64,000 nucleotides of DNA from Nocardioides bizhenqiangii (GTDB lineage: Bacteria > Actinomycetota > Actinomycetes > Propionibacteriales > Nocardioidaceae), in contig NZ_CP141059.1 of the NCBI RefSeq assembly GCF_034661235.1, positions 4,215,501 to 4,279,500 on the forward strand, in the 5' to 3' direction. A program made the translations under genes and the position numbers. The number at the start of each line of letters is the position of its first letter. Position 1 is the stretch's first letter. Below the pieces are notes generated by a model. It searched no databases, was not told the DNA's origin, and saw only the letters and a list, made by a program, of their open reading frames with translations. Of the stretch, positions 40,919-50,958 are shown piece by piece.

Positions 40919-41741
40919 CCGGGTCGCCGAGCGGCCAGAGGAAGGTCGTCCCGACACCGGCGTCCGCATAGTCCTGCAGGATCGCCCGGCAGTGGTCGGC
41001 GTCGCCGACGAGCACCTGGGGCGCGAGCTCGGCGGGGTCCCGGTTGAGCATCGCCCCGAGCGCTTCGACCTTGGCCCTGGCCTCTTCCCTGCTGCTCGTC
41101 AGGTAGGTCCACATCGTCGCCAGGGCGATCGGAAACGCGGTGTCGTCGCGGCCTCGGGCCCGCAACGCCTCGCGGAGGATGTCCACGCCAGCGGCGAGTC
41201 GGCCGGGCGTCGTGTTGTAGGCGGAGGCGAGCCAACCGTCGCCGTGACGCGCGACGCGGCTCAGTCCGGCGGCGGAGCCCCAGCTGCCGATCCAGACGGG
41301 GACCGGCCGGGCCGGCACCGGCTCGAGCTCGGCCAGCGCGGACCGGAGGACACGCACGGCGTCGTCGAACCGAGGCCACCGTTCCTCGAACGGCACGCCC
41401 ACGGCGTCGTAGTCCGCGACCGACGACCCCGGCGCCACACCGAGCACGAACCGACCACCGGAGAGGATCTGGAGCGCGGCAGCGGCCTTGGCCAACGGCA
41501 CCGGCCCTCGGACGACCGGCAGCGCGACCGTGGTCGCCAGGGTGAGGCCGCCGGACCGCTCGAGGATGCTCGCGAGAGCGACGATCCCGTCGAGCCAGGG
41601 GCGCTGGAAGACCAGGTGGTCGTTCGCACTGATCGCGGTGAACCCGCTGTCGCGAGCGGCGTCGACGTACGCACGCAACGTGGACGGCTCGAGCGGAGAC
41701 CCGTCGAAGTCGATGAGCGGTAGGTGGGCCCCCAGCTTCAT
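40860..41741 (-). CDS. LLM class F420-dependent oxidoreductase
   Basis: The ~293-aa luciferase-like protein begins MKLGAHLPLIDFDGSP and has GFTAISANDHLVFQRPWLDGIVALA, TTVALPVVRGPVPLAKAAAALQILSGGRFVLGVAPG and RPVPVWIGSWGSAAGLSRVARHGDGWLASAYN, all standard LLM blocks. The RFVLGVAPGSS loop contacts the deazaflavin phosphate in F420-using members; FMN use cannot be excluded. ATG 41741 is chosen because TACTGT lies seven bases upstream, a leaderless start. It overlaps lysR by 59 bp tail to tail. Confidence 0.85.
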   Translation of the reverse strand: MKLGAHLPLIDFDGSPLEPSTLRAYVDAARDSGFTAISANDHLVFQRPWLDGIVALASILERSGGLTLATTVALPVVRGPVPLAKAAAALQILSGGRFVLGVAPGSSVADYDAVGVPFEERWPRFDDAVRVLRSALAELEPVPARPVPVWIGSWGSAAGLSRVARHGDGWLASAYNTTPGRLAAGVDILREALRARGRDDTAFPIALATMWTYLTSSREEARAKVEALGAMLNRDPAELAPQVLVGDADHCRAILQDYADAGVGTTFLWPLGDPVTQLRRFGAEVAPRLVEGS

Positions 41742-41748
41742 CTCATGG

Positions 41749-41754
41749 ACAGTA
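41749..41754 (-). promoter_or_regulatory. -10 box (TACTGT) of the LLM gene, leaderless
   Basis: TACTGT is seven bases before ATG 41741. It fixes that start over longer frames extending into the malic enzyme gene. Confidence 0.6.
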
Positions 41755-41787
41755 GTCCGCGTCGGCCCGGGCATCGCCCGGCTCGGG

Positions 41788-43176
<1,389 letters not shown>

Positions 43177-43325
43177 GTGGCCTACCTAAGTCCCCTCCGC
43201 GGGCTACTAACAAGTAGTCGCCGACCCGGTCCGGGTTGAGGTCGTTGTGTTCATCGACGCGGCGACGGCGAGGATCCAGCGCAACTTTACGGTCGAATTC
43301 CAAGCCGCGCGGGGCTCGGTGGCCC

Positions 43326-43331
43326 TAGCCT
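43326..43331 (+). promoter_or_regulatory. -10 box (TAGCCT) of the lipoprotein gene
   Basis: TAGCCT lies about 34 bases before ATG 43366; the leader carries AAGGA as ribosome site. It lies within the 189-bp divergent region between the malic enzyme and lipoprotein genes, which holds nothing else recognisable. Confidence 0.45.
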
Positions 43332-43365
43332 GACCGGCACCATTGCTCCCCCGGAAGGACTTCCC

Positions 43366-43664
43366 ATGAAGCGCATCGGCCTACCCCTCGCGGCTCTCCT
43401 GACCGCTCTCAGCCTCACCTTGACCGCCTGCGGCGGAGTCAGCGAGGACGACCTCGCCGAGGAGCTCGCCGACAACGGCGGCGTCAGCGAGCGCAGGCGG
43501 ACTGCATCGCGGAGAAGGTCTTCGACTCCGACCTCAACGACGATCAGATCGACGCCCTCGGTTCCGACGCCGAGAACCTCGAGGACACCGACCTGTCCGC
43601 CGAGGAGCAGGCCGAGCTCCTCGAGGTCTTCACCACGGCGACCACGGAGTGCATCACCGAGTGA
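43366..43664 (+). pseudogene. Small lipoprotein gene with a single-base frameshift
   Basis: The first 42 codons encode a signal peptide and lipobox (LTLTACGG) plus SEDDLAEELADNGGVSE. After base 491 the sense passes to another frame, which reads QADCIAEKVFDSDLNDDQ and on to a TGA at 662-664, rich in acidic residues with two Cys. Adding one G (GAG GCG CAG) would restore a ~99-residue secreted acidic lipoprotein. AAGGA precedes ATG 43366. Either the gene is newly broken or the sequence has an indel. The family is not recognised beyond small actinobacterial lipoproteins. Confidence 0.75.
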
Positions 43665-43681
43665 CCGTCTGACCGACCGAG

Positions 43682-43715
43682 GACGAAGCCCGCGCCGGCC
43701 GGCGCGGGCTTCGTC
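43682..43715. terminator. Perfect 34-bp palindromic terminator
   Basis: GACGAAGCCCGCGCCGG and its exact complement abut, giving a 17-bp perfect dyad (about 15-bp stem with a GGCC loop). It lies 17 bp after the lipoprotein stop, with no T-run, as is common for terminators in high-GC actinobacteria. Confidence 0.85.
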
Positions 43716-43774
43716 GCGTCTGCCGACGGGCGAGGAGAACCAACCAGGGACAGCTCGCGTCGCATCTCAAAGAC

Positions 43775-44401
43775 GTGGCCGATCTACTGAATCCCGACCA
43801 CGGCCTGCTCGAGCAACGGCTGCGGAAGGACCTCCACGACACCGGTGAGCTGATCCCCGGGGCGGTCGTCACCTCCGACCTGGTCGCGGACACCGTCGAG
43901 CTGGGCGAGGCGTTCCGAGTCCGTCGGCTCGTCGTGACCATCCTGATCGTGGCCGCGGTGGGGGTCGTCGTCGTGGCGATCCTGATCAGTCCGGCGCTCG
44001 GTCGGGCCACGCCCACCGGCAGCTACCGCCCGCCCTTGCCACCCGACACGATCGAGCTCGGCTGCTACCCGCTTCCCCGCGGCCTCACCCTCGACTTCCC
44101 CTACCAGGTCCGGTCCGACGGCGACGTCCACGGGCGTCGGGTCCTCACCCTCCACTGGGACGAGCTCGCAGCAGCCGAGGTACGGCGCCGGGTCGACGCT
44201 GCCCTGGACCACGCGGGCCTCCCGCGCCGTACCGCCGCCGTGACCCCGTTCCCGGACCAGCCGGCGGACGCGATCGTGCGGGGCACGGTCGTGTTGCGGC
44301 TCCCGGTCGCGCGCCTCGACAGTGCCGACCCAGCGTGCGCCGATCCCCGGACCACGAAGCGGTTCCCGGACGACTGGGTGCCGTCGACGGAGTACGGATG
44401 A
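43775..44401 (+). CDS. Hypothetical single-pass membrane protein, partner of the GT-C gene
   Basis: The 208-aa protein has a cytoplasmic N-terminus (~50 aa), one helix (LVVTILIVAAVGVVVVAILIS, about 52-72) and an outside domain with two Cys (LGCYPLP and DPACADP) that may pair. I do not recognise the family. GTG 43775 is the start; no ribosome site is obvious. Its stop overlaps the GT-C start as ATGA at 44398-44401, so the two proteins are made together and may work together at the membrane. Confidence 0.65.
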   Translation: MADLLNPDHGLLEQRLRKDLHDTGELIPGAVVTSDLVADTVELGEAFRVRRLVVTILIVAAVGVVVVAILISPALGRATPTGSYRPPLPPDTIELGCYPLPRGLTLDFPYQVRSDGDVHGRRVLTLHWDELAAAEVRRRVDAALDHAGLPRRTAAVTPFPDQPADAIVRGTVVLRLPVARLDSADPACADPRTTKRFPDDWVPSTEYG

Positions 44402-45855
44402 CGGCAACGCGGGCCCGCGGGCTGCGGGCGGACCCGTTGCTGTGGGCGTGCGTGGTCGCCGCCCTCGCCGCCAAGGTCGTGCTCTTCGCGCGCGTGGCCG
44501 ACCTGCCGCTCCGTGGTGATGAGGTCGCGTACCGCGATGCGGGGTGCGCGCTCGCCAACCTGGTGCGGGACCTCGCCGGTCTCCGGAGCCCGGACGGTGC
44601 CGAGCTCTCCACGAACGTCGTCGGCAGCGGCTGGTTCATGCCGGGCATGGGCCTCGTGCTGGCGCCGCTCTACCTGGTCGCACCGCAGGCCGACGACACC
44701 ACCGCGCGAGTCTTCCTCGGCGTCGTCTCCAGCGTGGTGTTCGTGCTCGCGGTGACGGCGGTACGGCGCTCGCTCGGTCGATGGTTCGCGATCGCCCTCT
44801 GTGTGTTCCCGGCGCTGGTGCCGGTGTGGGTGCTGCTCTCCCTCACGGCGTACGGCGACCTGCTGGCCGGCCTGGTGCTCGTCATCTTGCTCGCCCGCCT
44901 GGTCGACGTGCTCGGGGCCGCGCGCGACGGCGATCCGCCGACGGTCCGCGACGGGCTGCTGCTCGGCTTCCTCGGCATCGCCGTGGTCTACCTGCGGTCG
45001 AGCGCGGTGCTCGCGGTCGCGGGCATGGCGGTGACCGCCGTCGTCGTGCTGATGCTGTCGCTGCGCGGAAGGGTCGAGCGGCCCGTGTTGCCCGTCGTCG
45101 CCGCCGGGAGCGTGTTCGTCGGGCTGCTGCTGCCGTGGTCGGTCAGTGCGTCCGCGGTTCTCGACGCCCGCGTGATCACGACGACGTCGGTCCCGACCGC
45201 GATGGCCAACACGTTCGGCGACCGGGGCGAGGTCTGCTACGGACCGTGCGACCCGGGCAGCACCGTCTGGTTCGCGCCGGTGCGCTACGCCCGTGAGGTG
45301 GCCCGTGCCACCGGAGAGGGCGAGGTCGACGTGCTGAACGAGATGTCGTCCCACTCCCGCAGGGAGGTGACGCCGAGCAGCTACGCCCGGGACGTGATCG
45401 ACAACATCGATCGCTACCGCGCCGTCGACGGGTTCGGTTCGCTGCTCAAGCCACCGGACGAGCCGCACGACCGCGGCTTCTGGCAGTGGGTGGCGCGCGA
45501 CCTGAGCCTCCGGATCTTCGGGCCGGTCTCCTGGCTCGTCCTCGCCGCACTCCTGGTCGTCAGCCGGCGCCGGTATCGCGACCAGGTGGTCGCGGTGCTA
45601 CTGAAGGTCGGCCTGCTCGCGCTCCTCACCCAGCCGTTCGTCCACCTGGCCGGCTCCCGGTACTGGACCCCCGCGGGCGCGCTCGGCGGGCTCGCGGTCG
45701 TCGTCCTCCTTCGCACGGCGTGGCACGCCGTACGACGCCGCCCACCGGACCCCGGTGACGAGCCGTCAGCGTTCCTCACCGCACTGCAGTGGCTGCTGTC
45801 GGTCGCCACCGTCTCCGTCGCCGCGACGGTCGCGGTGCTGGCCGGCTCGGCCTAG
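44398..45855 (+). CDS. Polytopic GT-C family membrane protein (putative glycosyltransferase)
   Basis: The ~485-aa membrane protein has about ten helices. After the first (LLWACVVAALAAKVVLFARVA) comes LPLRGDEVAYRDAG, an Asp-Glu pair in the first outer loop where GT-C enzymes (PMT, ArnT, mycobacterial arabinosyl and mannosyl transferases) keep their catalytic acid. A Cys-containing outer loop (GEVCYGPCDPGSTVWF) may form a disulfide. The acceptor is unknown. Start ATG 44398 overlaps the preceding stop (ATGA). Its TAG stop is two bases from the convergent TetR-remnant stop in GGCCTAGGCCTAGGCC. Confidence 0.7.
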   Translation: MTATRARGLRADPLLWACVVAALAAKVVLFARVADLPLRGDEVAYRDAGCALANLVRDLAGLRSPDGAELSTNVVGSGWFMPGMGLVLAPLYLVAPQADDTTARVFLGVVSSVVFVLAVTAVRRSLGRWFAIALCVFPALVPVWVLLSLTAYGDLLAGLVLVILLARLVDVLGAARDGDPPTVRDGLLLGFLGIAVVYLRSSAVLAVAGMAVTAVVVLMLSLRGRVERPVLPVVAAGSVFVGLLLPWSVSASAVLDARVITTTSVPTAMANTFGDRGEVCYGPCDPGSTVWFAPVRYAREVARATGEGEVDVLNEMSSHSRREVTPSSYARDVIDNIDRYRAVDGFGSLLKPPDEPHDRGFWQWVARDLSLRIFGPVSWLVLAALLVVSRRRYRDQVVAVLLKVGLLALLTQPFVHLAGSRYWTPAGALGGLAVVVLLRTAWHAVRRRPPDPGDEPSAFLTALQWLLSVATVSVAATVAVLAGSA

Positions 45856-45857
45856 GC

Positions 45858-46150
45858 CTAGGCCTTCAGCATCGGGACGACGTATCGCCGGGCGAGCTCG
45901 CGCGGCTGCTCCTCGTCGTCGAGGTCGATGAGCGTGCTCGGGGTGAGCAGGACCGACATCGTCACCCGCACCATCAGCTCGGCGACCATGTCGACGCCGA
46001 CGGTGGCGGCGACGTCACCGCTGACCTGCTCGCGCCGCAGCTGGCCGGCGAGGAACTGGCGCACCATCGCGAGGGTGCGGCCGCGCTCACCGAGGATCGA
46101 CGTGGCCAGCAGCTGCGGCTCAGCGTGTGGGTCAAGGGGTGGCCCGACGT
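45858..46150 (-). pseudogene. TetR C-terminal domain remnant
   Basis: Reading from the 3' end, the last ~90 codons (ILGERGRTLAMVRQFLAGQLRREQVSG... ELMVRVTMSVLLTPSTLIDL, RELARRYVVPMLKA) look like the ligand/dimerisation half of a TetR regulator. No helix-turn-helix precedes them: upstream the frame degrades into sequence antisense to the thioesterase gene, whose promoter begins at 46191. No good start codon is present. I read this as a truncated gene left by a deletion. Confidence 0.55.
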
Positions 46151-46190
46151 CTACACGCTGGTCGCGTGAGTCAGGACTCACCGCGGCCAC

Positions 46191-46196
46191 TAGATT
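46191..46196 (+). promoter_or_regulatory. -10 box (TAGATT) of the thioesterase gene, leaderless
   Basis: TAGATT is six bases before ATG 46203. Confidence 0.65.
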
Positions 46197-46202
46197 CACC
46201 CG

Positions 46203-46886
46203 ATGCCCAGCCTTTCCCTGTCCTCGTTCTCGTTCGAGGACATCCCCACCGCCGAGGTCGACGCCGCCGAGAAGCTGTACGGCGCCCTCGCCCACGACGT
46301 ACGCGCGCTCAACGACGTCAGCATCCGCACGAGGGTCGATCAGGCGCGCGTCGACCGTGCGCGTGCGCTCGTCCAGGAGGCCACCGACCTGCTCGCCGAG
46401 GACGCGCCCTCCGGCCCGGCCGGTATCCACTACAACGGGGAGGGCCGGTCGTGGAACTGGGGCAATGCGGTGGTCGGCGTGCGGAACGCGGTGGCGCCGC
46501 CGGTCGAGCTCGCGTGGCAGGACGACGACTGCGTCCACGCCGCCCTCAGCCTCGGCGCCGCCTACGAGGGCCCGCCAGGGAGCGTCCACGGGGGCGTGTC
46601 CGCGATGATCCTCGACCACCTGATGGGCGAGACCGCGAGCGCCCGCCACACGCGGGTCACCGTCACCGGGACCTTGACGCTCCGCTACGTGCAGCCGCTG
46701 CCGCTCGGGCCGGTGCGGATGGAGGCACGGATCGTCGAGGTGAACGGACGCAAGGTCACCGTCTCCGGCTGGATCGCGGCGGACCAGCCCGACAGCTCGC
46801 CGGCGGTCGAGGCGACCGGTCTCTTCATCGTCCCGCGCTGGGCCGAGGAGCCCGACGCACCGAGCGGGATCGGCTCGCTGGACTGA
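46203..46886 (+). CDS. PaaI-like hotdog-fold thioesterase
   Basis: The 227-aa protein has a long N-terminal helical region (about 1-75, including RVDQARVDRARALVQEATDLL) and a C-terminal hotdog domain (about 80-215). YEGPPGSVHGGVSAMILDHLMGE contains the HGG loop and Asp/His that hydrolyse acyl-CoA thioesters. VTVTGTLTLRYVQPLPLGPVRMEARI forms the core sheet. Substrate unknown, probably a medium-chain or aromatic acyl-CoA. Leaderless ATG 46203. The methyltransferase gene follows after 28 bp and may be cotranscribed. Confidence 0.83.
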   Translation: MPSLSLSSFSFEDIPTAEVDAAEKLYGALAHDVRALNDVSIRTRVDQARVDRARALVQEATDLLAEDAPSGPAGIHYNGEGRSWNWGNAVVGVRNAVAPPVELAWQDDDCVHAALSLGAAYEGPPGSVHGGVSAMILDHLMGETASARHTRVTVTGTLTLRYVQPLPLGPVRMEARIVEVNGRKVTVSGWIAADQPDSSPAVEATGLFIVPRWAEEPDAPSGIGSLD

Positions 46887-46914
46887 TATCCGCCCGCCTG
46901 GGTACCAGCGCGCC

Positions 46915-47571
46915 ATGACGGCGCTCGACGCGTCGACCGAACCTGCGCCGTTCGGCGACCTGCTGATCCACTGGGACCGCCGCGTGCTGCAGCCGAGGAT
47001 GTGGACCACCGCCCAGAGCTACTGGGCGGCGGCGCTCGCCCCGCACTGCCCGGACGGCCCGATCCTCGAGCTCTTCTGCGGCGCCGGCCAGATCGGTCTG
47101 CTCGCTGCCAGCCTGACCGGGCGGGCCCTGGTCCAGGTCGACCAGGACCCGGTGGCGGGTTCTTTCGCGCAGCGGAACGCCGCCGCGGCCGGCTTGCCGA
47201 GCGACGTGCGGGTGGGGTCGGTCACCGAGGCGCTCGAGCCTGACGAGCGGTTCGGGCTGATCGTCATCGACCCGCCGTGGGTGCCGAGCGCGGACGTCGA
47301 GCAGTTTCCCGACGACCCGGTCCTGGCCATCGACGGCGGCCTCGACGGCAGCGACAAGGTGGTCCTCGGACTCGGGGTCGCGCTGCGGCACCTGCACCCG
47401 GAGGGGCACGCGATCGTGCAGGTCGGCCACGCCGCCCAGACCGAGCTGGTCCAGGCGCTGCTGAAGGGCCTCGGCGGCGACCAGCTGCCGTGGACGGTGC
47501 GCGAGGTCAGGGACTACAGCCCCGGCGGACTCCTCGTCCACGTCGGACCTGAGAGCACCTCGGCGAGCTGA
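46915..47571 (+). CDS. Class I SAM-dependent methyltransferase
   Basis: The 218-aa enzyme has the SAM-binding motif ILELFCGAGQIGLLAA (50-65), the ribose-contact acid in VQVDQDPVAG (73-82) and a catalytic IDPPWVPS (118-125). The (D/N)PP(Y/W) signature is that of N-methyltransferases of the HemK/RlmKL/rRNA-DNA type, so it may modify nitrogen on protein, RNA or a small molecule. The gene ends 54 bp before the SARP-type regulator start. Confidence 0.8.
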   Translation: MTALDASTEPAPFGDLLIHWDRRVLQPRMWTTAQSYWAAALAPHCPDGPILELFCGAGQIGLLAASLTGRALVQVDQDPVAGSFAQRNAAAAGLPSDVRVGSVTEALEPDERFGLIVIDPPWVPSADVEQFPDDPVLAIDGGLDGSDKVVLGLGVALRHLHPEGHAIVQVGHAAQTELVQALLKGLGGDQLPWTVREVRDYSPGGLLVHVGPESTSAS

Positions 47572-47612
47572 GCGCGTTCAGCGGATCGCGCACCCCGGCG
47601 CGGATCCGCACC

Positions 47613-47618
47613 TATGCT
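47613..47618 (+). promoter_or_regulatory. -10 box (TATGCT) of the SARP-type regulator, leaderless
   Basis: TATGCT is seven bases before ATG 47626. It overlaps the earlier in-frame ATG at 47614, so that codon is unlikely to be the start. Confidence 0.65.
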
Positions 47619-47625
47619 GCGCCGC

Positions 47626-50600
47626 ATGTGGGTGGGTGTGCTCGGCCCGACGGTCGTGACGGACACCGCGGGCGAGAACCGCAGCATCTCGCTGCCGGCG
47701 GCGAAGCACCGCGCCCTGATCGCGGCGCTCGCGCTGCACGCCGGTCGCCCGGTGTCCCCCGACGTCCTGGTCGACACGATCTGGCGGCCCGAGGCCCCGC
47801 CGAGCGCGTTGGGCACCCTGCAGACCTACGTCTCCGTCGTCCGGCGGGCGCTCGAGCCCGACCTGCCCGCCCGCACGGCGAGCAGCTACCTAGCCAGCAG
47901 CGACCAGGGCTACCTGCTCCGCGCCGACATCGACGCCGATCACTTCACCCGCGCGGTGCGCTCGGTGCACGACGCCATCGCCCCGCTGACCGGCAGCGCG
48001 GTTCCGGTGGCCACCGACCTGGACCGAGCGGAGGCGCAGCTGCGCACCGTCGACGCGGCGCTCGGGCAGTGGCGAGGCACGCCCTACGTCGACCTGCCCG
48101 ACTCCGACACGGTCCTCCCCGAGCGGAGCCGGCTCACCGAGCTCCGGCTGCTGGCGCTGGAGGACCGCGCGACCCTGCTGGTCGCGGTCGGTCGCGATGC
48201 CGAGGCGACCGCCGAGCTCGAGGCGCTGGTCATCGAGCATCCTCTGCGCGAACGACTGAGCGCGTTGCTCGCCGTGGCACTGGCCCGCACCGGTCGCCAG
48301 GCCGACGCACTCGCCGCGCTCGACCGGTTGCGGGTGACCCTCGACGAGGAGCTCGGACTCGAGCCCGGACCCGCGACCCGGCACCTGCAGACGGCGATCC
48401 TCCGCCACGAGGTGGCGCCCGCACCGACAGTGCCGATCGTCGACGAGGGAGCGGTCGGCGGTCTGCCGGAGGCGTTGCCCCAGCCGGAGATCACCGTCCC
48501 GGACTGGCCGCTGGTGGGCCGCGACGCCCACCTCGAGGTCCTCGAGTCGCTCCTGACCAGGGCCGGCGACGGACAGCCCCAGTTCGTCACCATCGTCGGT
48601 GAGCCCGGGGCCGGCAAGAGCCGGCTCGGGGCCGAGTTCGCGCTCCGCGCCCGGGCCGGCGGGGCGACCGTGCTGGTCGGGCGCTGCTCCCAGGAGGAGG
48701 ACGCTCCACCGCTGTGGCCGTGGGCGACGGCACTCGGCGCGCCCATGCCCGCTGCGACCGAGGAAGACCGCGACGACCACGACGCGGCGCGCTTCGCCAT
48801 CTCCGAGAGCATCCGCCGGACGCTCGTCGACCTGAGCCGCGACCGGACCGTCGTGCTCGGGCTGGAGGACCTGCACTGGGCGGACCCGTTGTCGCTGCGG
48901 GTGCTGCGGCACCTGGCCGCCCACACCGACACCGCACGCCTGGTCGTCGTCTGCACCTGGCGCCGTGGGACCCAGGTCGGCCCACTGGCGGAGGCTGCAG
49001 AGGCGCTCGCGCGGCGGCACGCGACCACGCTCGAGGTGAACGGGCTGTCGGCGGACGAGACCGCTCACCTGCTGGCGACGATCACCGGTGACACCGACCC
49101 GGCGCTGGCCACCAGCGTCCACCAACGGACCGAGGGCAACCCCTTCTTCCTGATCGAGTACGGCCGGCTCGCCCGCGACGAGCACCGCGACCTGCACGAG
49201 GTCCTCGAGGCGATGCCGCCGACGGTGGCCGCAGTCGTCGAGCGACGCATCGCCCAGCTGCCCGAGGACTCGCGAAGGGCGCTCACGGCGGGCGCGGCGA
49301 TCGGCCGCGAGTTCGAGCTGTCGCTGCTGGCCGCGGCCCTCGAGCAGCCCGAGCTGGACGTCCTCGACCTGCTCGAGCCGGCCCTGGTGGTCGACCTGGT
49401 CCAGGACCTCGGCGGAGACCGGTTCCGCTTCGGGCACGCCCTGGTCCGCGACACGGCGTACGGCGTCCTCACGCCCTCGCGGCGCGAGCGCCTCCACGCC
49501 CGGCTGGCGGGCCTGGTGCAGGACGCTCCCGACGGGACGCGCCGGGCGCCGGAGGTCGCCCGGCACTGGGCAGCCGCCGGCCGCCGCCATGTCCGCGCTG
49601 CACATCTCGCCGCCGCCCGGGCTGGTGCGCTCGCGATGACCGCGCACGCCGCCGACGAGGCGACCCAGCACCTGGCGCACGCTCTCGAGCTGCACGCCGA
49701 CGACCCCGCGGGCACGGAGGACGAGCGCTACGAGCTGCTGGTGCGCTATGCCGAGGCTTGCCGGTGGAGCACCCGACGGCTCGAGATGCACGGCGCCCTC
49801 GACGAGGCCATCGTGATCGCCGGCCGCCTCGGCGACCCGGACCTCGTGGTCCGGGCGGCGGCGACGGCGACCGCCGACGCGCTCTGGCCGGCGCGCGCGT
49901 ACGGCGAGGCCAACCACGCCGTGATCGACGTCATCCGGAGCGCGCTCACCCTGCTGCCCCGCGACAGCGCCGTGCGCTGCCGACTCCTGCTGGCGCTGGC
50001 GGCGGAGGCGTACTACGCGACGTCCCCGGAGGAAAGGGAGGACACCTGCGACGAGGCGGTCAGGATCGCCCGCGGCTCCGGTGACGAGCGGCTCCTGATG
50101 GAGGCTCTGATGGGCTCGGCGGTCGCGACCTTCCGGCGCGCCAACGCTGACCGTCGCCGGCTGTGGGTCGAGGAGGCCCTCGTCCTCGCCCACCGGGCGG
50201 GCGACGTGCGGGCACGCACCAACCTGCGGGCGCTGCTGGCGCCGATCAGGTGCGAGCTCGGCGAGGTCGACGGCATCGACGAGGAGCTGGCCGACATCAT
50301 CCGGTTCGCCCACCAGGACAAGCAGTACTTCGTCGAGATGGTGACCCTCAACCTCGCCCATTGCTGGGCCACCATGCGGGGCGACGCGGGCGCTATCGAG
50401 GGCACCATGGTCCAGCTCCGGGAGGCTTTCGACCTGGTGTCGACGGCCCACAAGGTCGACACGGTCCGCGGCGCTCAGCTCTACGAGCCGCTCTGGAACC
50501 CCGAGGCGGCGTTGCCCGGCGACGATGAGGTCGCGGCGTTCATGACCGAGTCGTCGATCCCCGCCGGTCCGGCGGCGACGGTGCTCACGCTGCGGCACGG

Positions 50601-50958
50601 CCAGACCGATCTCGCCCGGTTCGTGTTCGACACCTACGGCATCGACCTCGACACCGACAACTGGTTCTCGCCGTTCGTCTGGTCGCTCGGTGCCGAGATC
50701 GGGCTGGAGCTCGCGGAGCCGGACGTCGCCGCCGGCGCGTACGCCAGGCTGGCGCCGTACCGCGGCACCTGCGTCATCTCCGGCACCTCGCCCGCCCACG
50801 GCCCCGTCGACGCCTACCTCGCACTCGCTTCCGCCGCGACGGGGGAGACCCGACTCGCGGCCCAGCACGCCGAGCAGGCCCTCGAGCTGATCGCGGCATG
50901 GCGGATCCCGCGGGTCGAGAAGTGGTTCCTCGACCTGCGGGACCGCCACGGCTTCTAG
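47626..50958 (+). CDS. SARP/BTAD-AAA ATPase transcriptional regulator
   Basis: The ~1110-aa regulator has an OmpR-like winged helix (MWVGVLGPTVV... LIAALALHAGRPVSPDVLVDTIW, about 1-95), a bacterial transcriptional activator domain (about 100-265, LRLLALEDRATLLVAVGRDAEA... LDEELGLEPGPATRHL) and an AAA ATPase domain with Walker A IVGEPGAGKSRLG (about 324-336) and Walker B VVLGLEDLHWADPLS (about 408-422). The C-terminal ~450 residues are helical TPR-like repeats. Such proteins (AfsR, EmbR relatives) activate secondary-metabolite or envelope genes. No target cluster is next to it. Convergent stop codons with the hemerythrin gene share CTAG. Confidence 0.88.
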   Translation: MWVGVLGPTVVTDTAGENRSISLPAAKHRALIAALALHAGRPVSPDVLVDTIWRPEAPPSALGTLQTYVSVVRRALEPDLPARTASSYLASSDQGYLLRADIDADHFTRAVRSVHDAIAPLTGSAVPVATDLDRAEAQLRTVDAALGQWRGTPYVDLPDSDTVLPERSRLTELRLLALEDRATLLVAVGRDAEATAELEALVIEHPLRERLSALLAVALARTGRQADALAALDRLRVTLDEELGLEPGPATRHLQTAILRHEVAPAPTVPIVDEGAVGGLPEALPQPEITVPDWPLVGRDAHLEVLESLLTRAGDGQPQFVTIVGEPGAGKSRLGAEFALRARAGGATVLVGRCSQEEDAPPLWPWATALGAPMPAATEEDRDDHDAARFAISESIRRTLVDLSRDRTVVLGLEDLHWADPLSLRVLRHLAAHTDTARLVVVCTWRRGTQVGPLAEAAEALARRHATTLEVNGLSADETAHLLATITGDTDPALATSVHQRTEGNPFFLIEYGRLARDEHRDLHEVLEAMPPTVAAVVERRIAQLPEDSRRALTAGAAIGREFELSLLAAALEQPELDVLDLLEPALVVDLVQDLGGDRFRFGHALVRDTAYGVLTPSRRERLHARLAGLVQDAPDGTRRAPEVARHWAAAGRRHVRAAHLAAARAGALAMTAHAADEATQHLAHALELHADDPAGTEDERYELLVRYAEACRWSTRRLEMHGALDEAIVIAGRLGDPDLVVRAAATATADALWPARAYGEANHAVIDVIRSALTLLPRDSAVRCRLLLALAAEAYYATSPEEREDTCDEAVRIARGSGDERLLMEALMGSAVATFRRANADRRRLWVEEALVLAHRAGDVRARTNLRALLAPIRCELGEVDGIDEELADIIRFAHQDKQYFVEMVTLNLAHCWATMRGDAGAIEGTMVQLREAFDLVSTAHKVDTVRGAQLYEPLWNPEAALPGDDEVAAFMTESSIPAGPAATVLTLRHGQTDLARFVFDTYGIDLDTDNWFSPFVWSLGAEIGLELAEPDVAAGAYARLAPYRGTCVISGTSPAHGPVDAYLALASAATGETRLAAQHAEQALELIAAWRIPRVEKWFLDLRDRHGF
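50955..50958. other. CTAG shared by two convergent stop codons
   Basis: The regulator stop TAG (50956-50958) and the hemerythrin-gene stop (50955-50957, minus strand) occupy one CTAG, the same arrangement as at 15201-15204. Confidence 0.9.

Noticed and set aside
47614..47625. ATG 47614 as the start of the SARP-type regulator
   Set aside because: It overlaps a TATGCT -10 box, while ATG 47626 is seven bases after that box and directly opens the conserved winged-helix domain.
47626..50958. A secondary-metabolite cluster around the SARP-type regulator
   Set aside because: No polyketide synthase, peptide synthetase, RiPP or terpene gene lies nearby; the neighbours are a methyltransferase, a thioesterase and a hemerythrin-MMPL pair.
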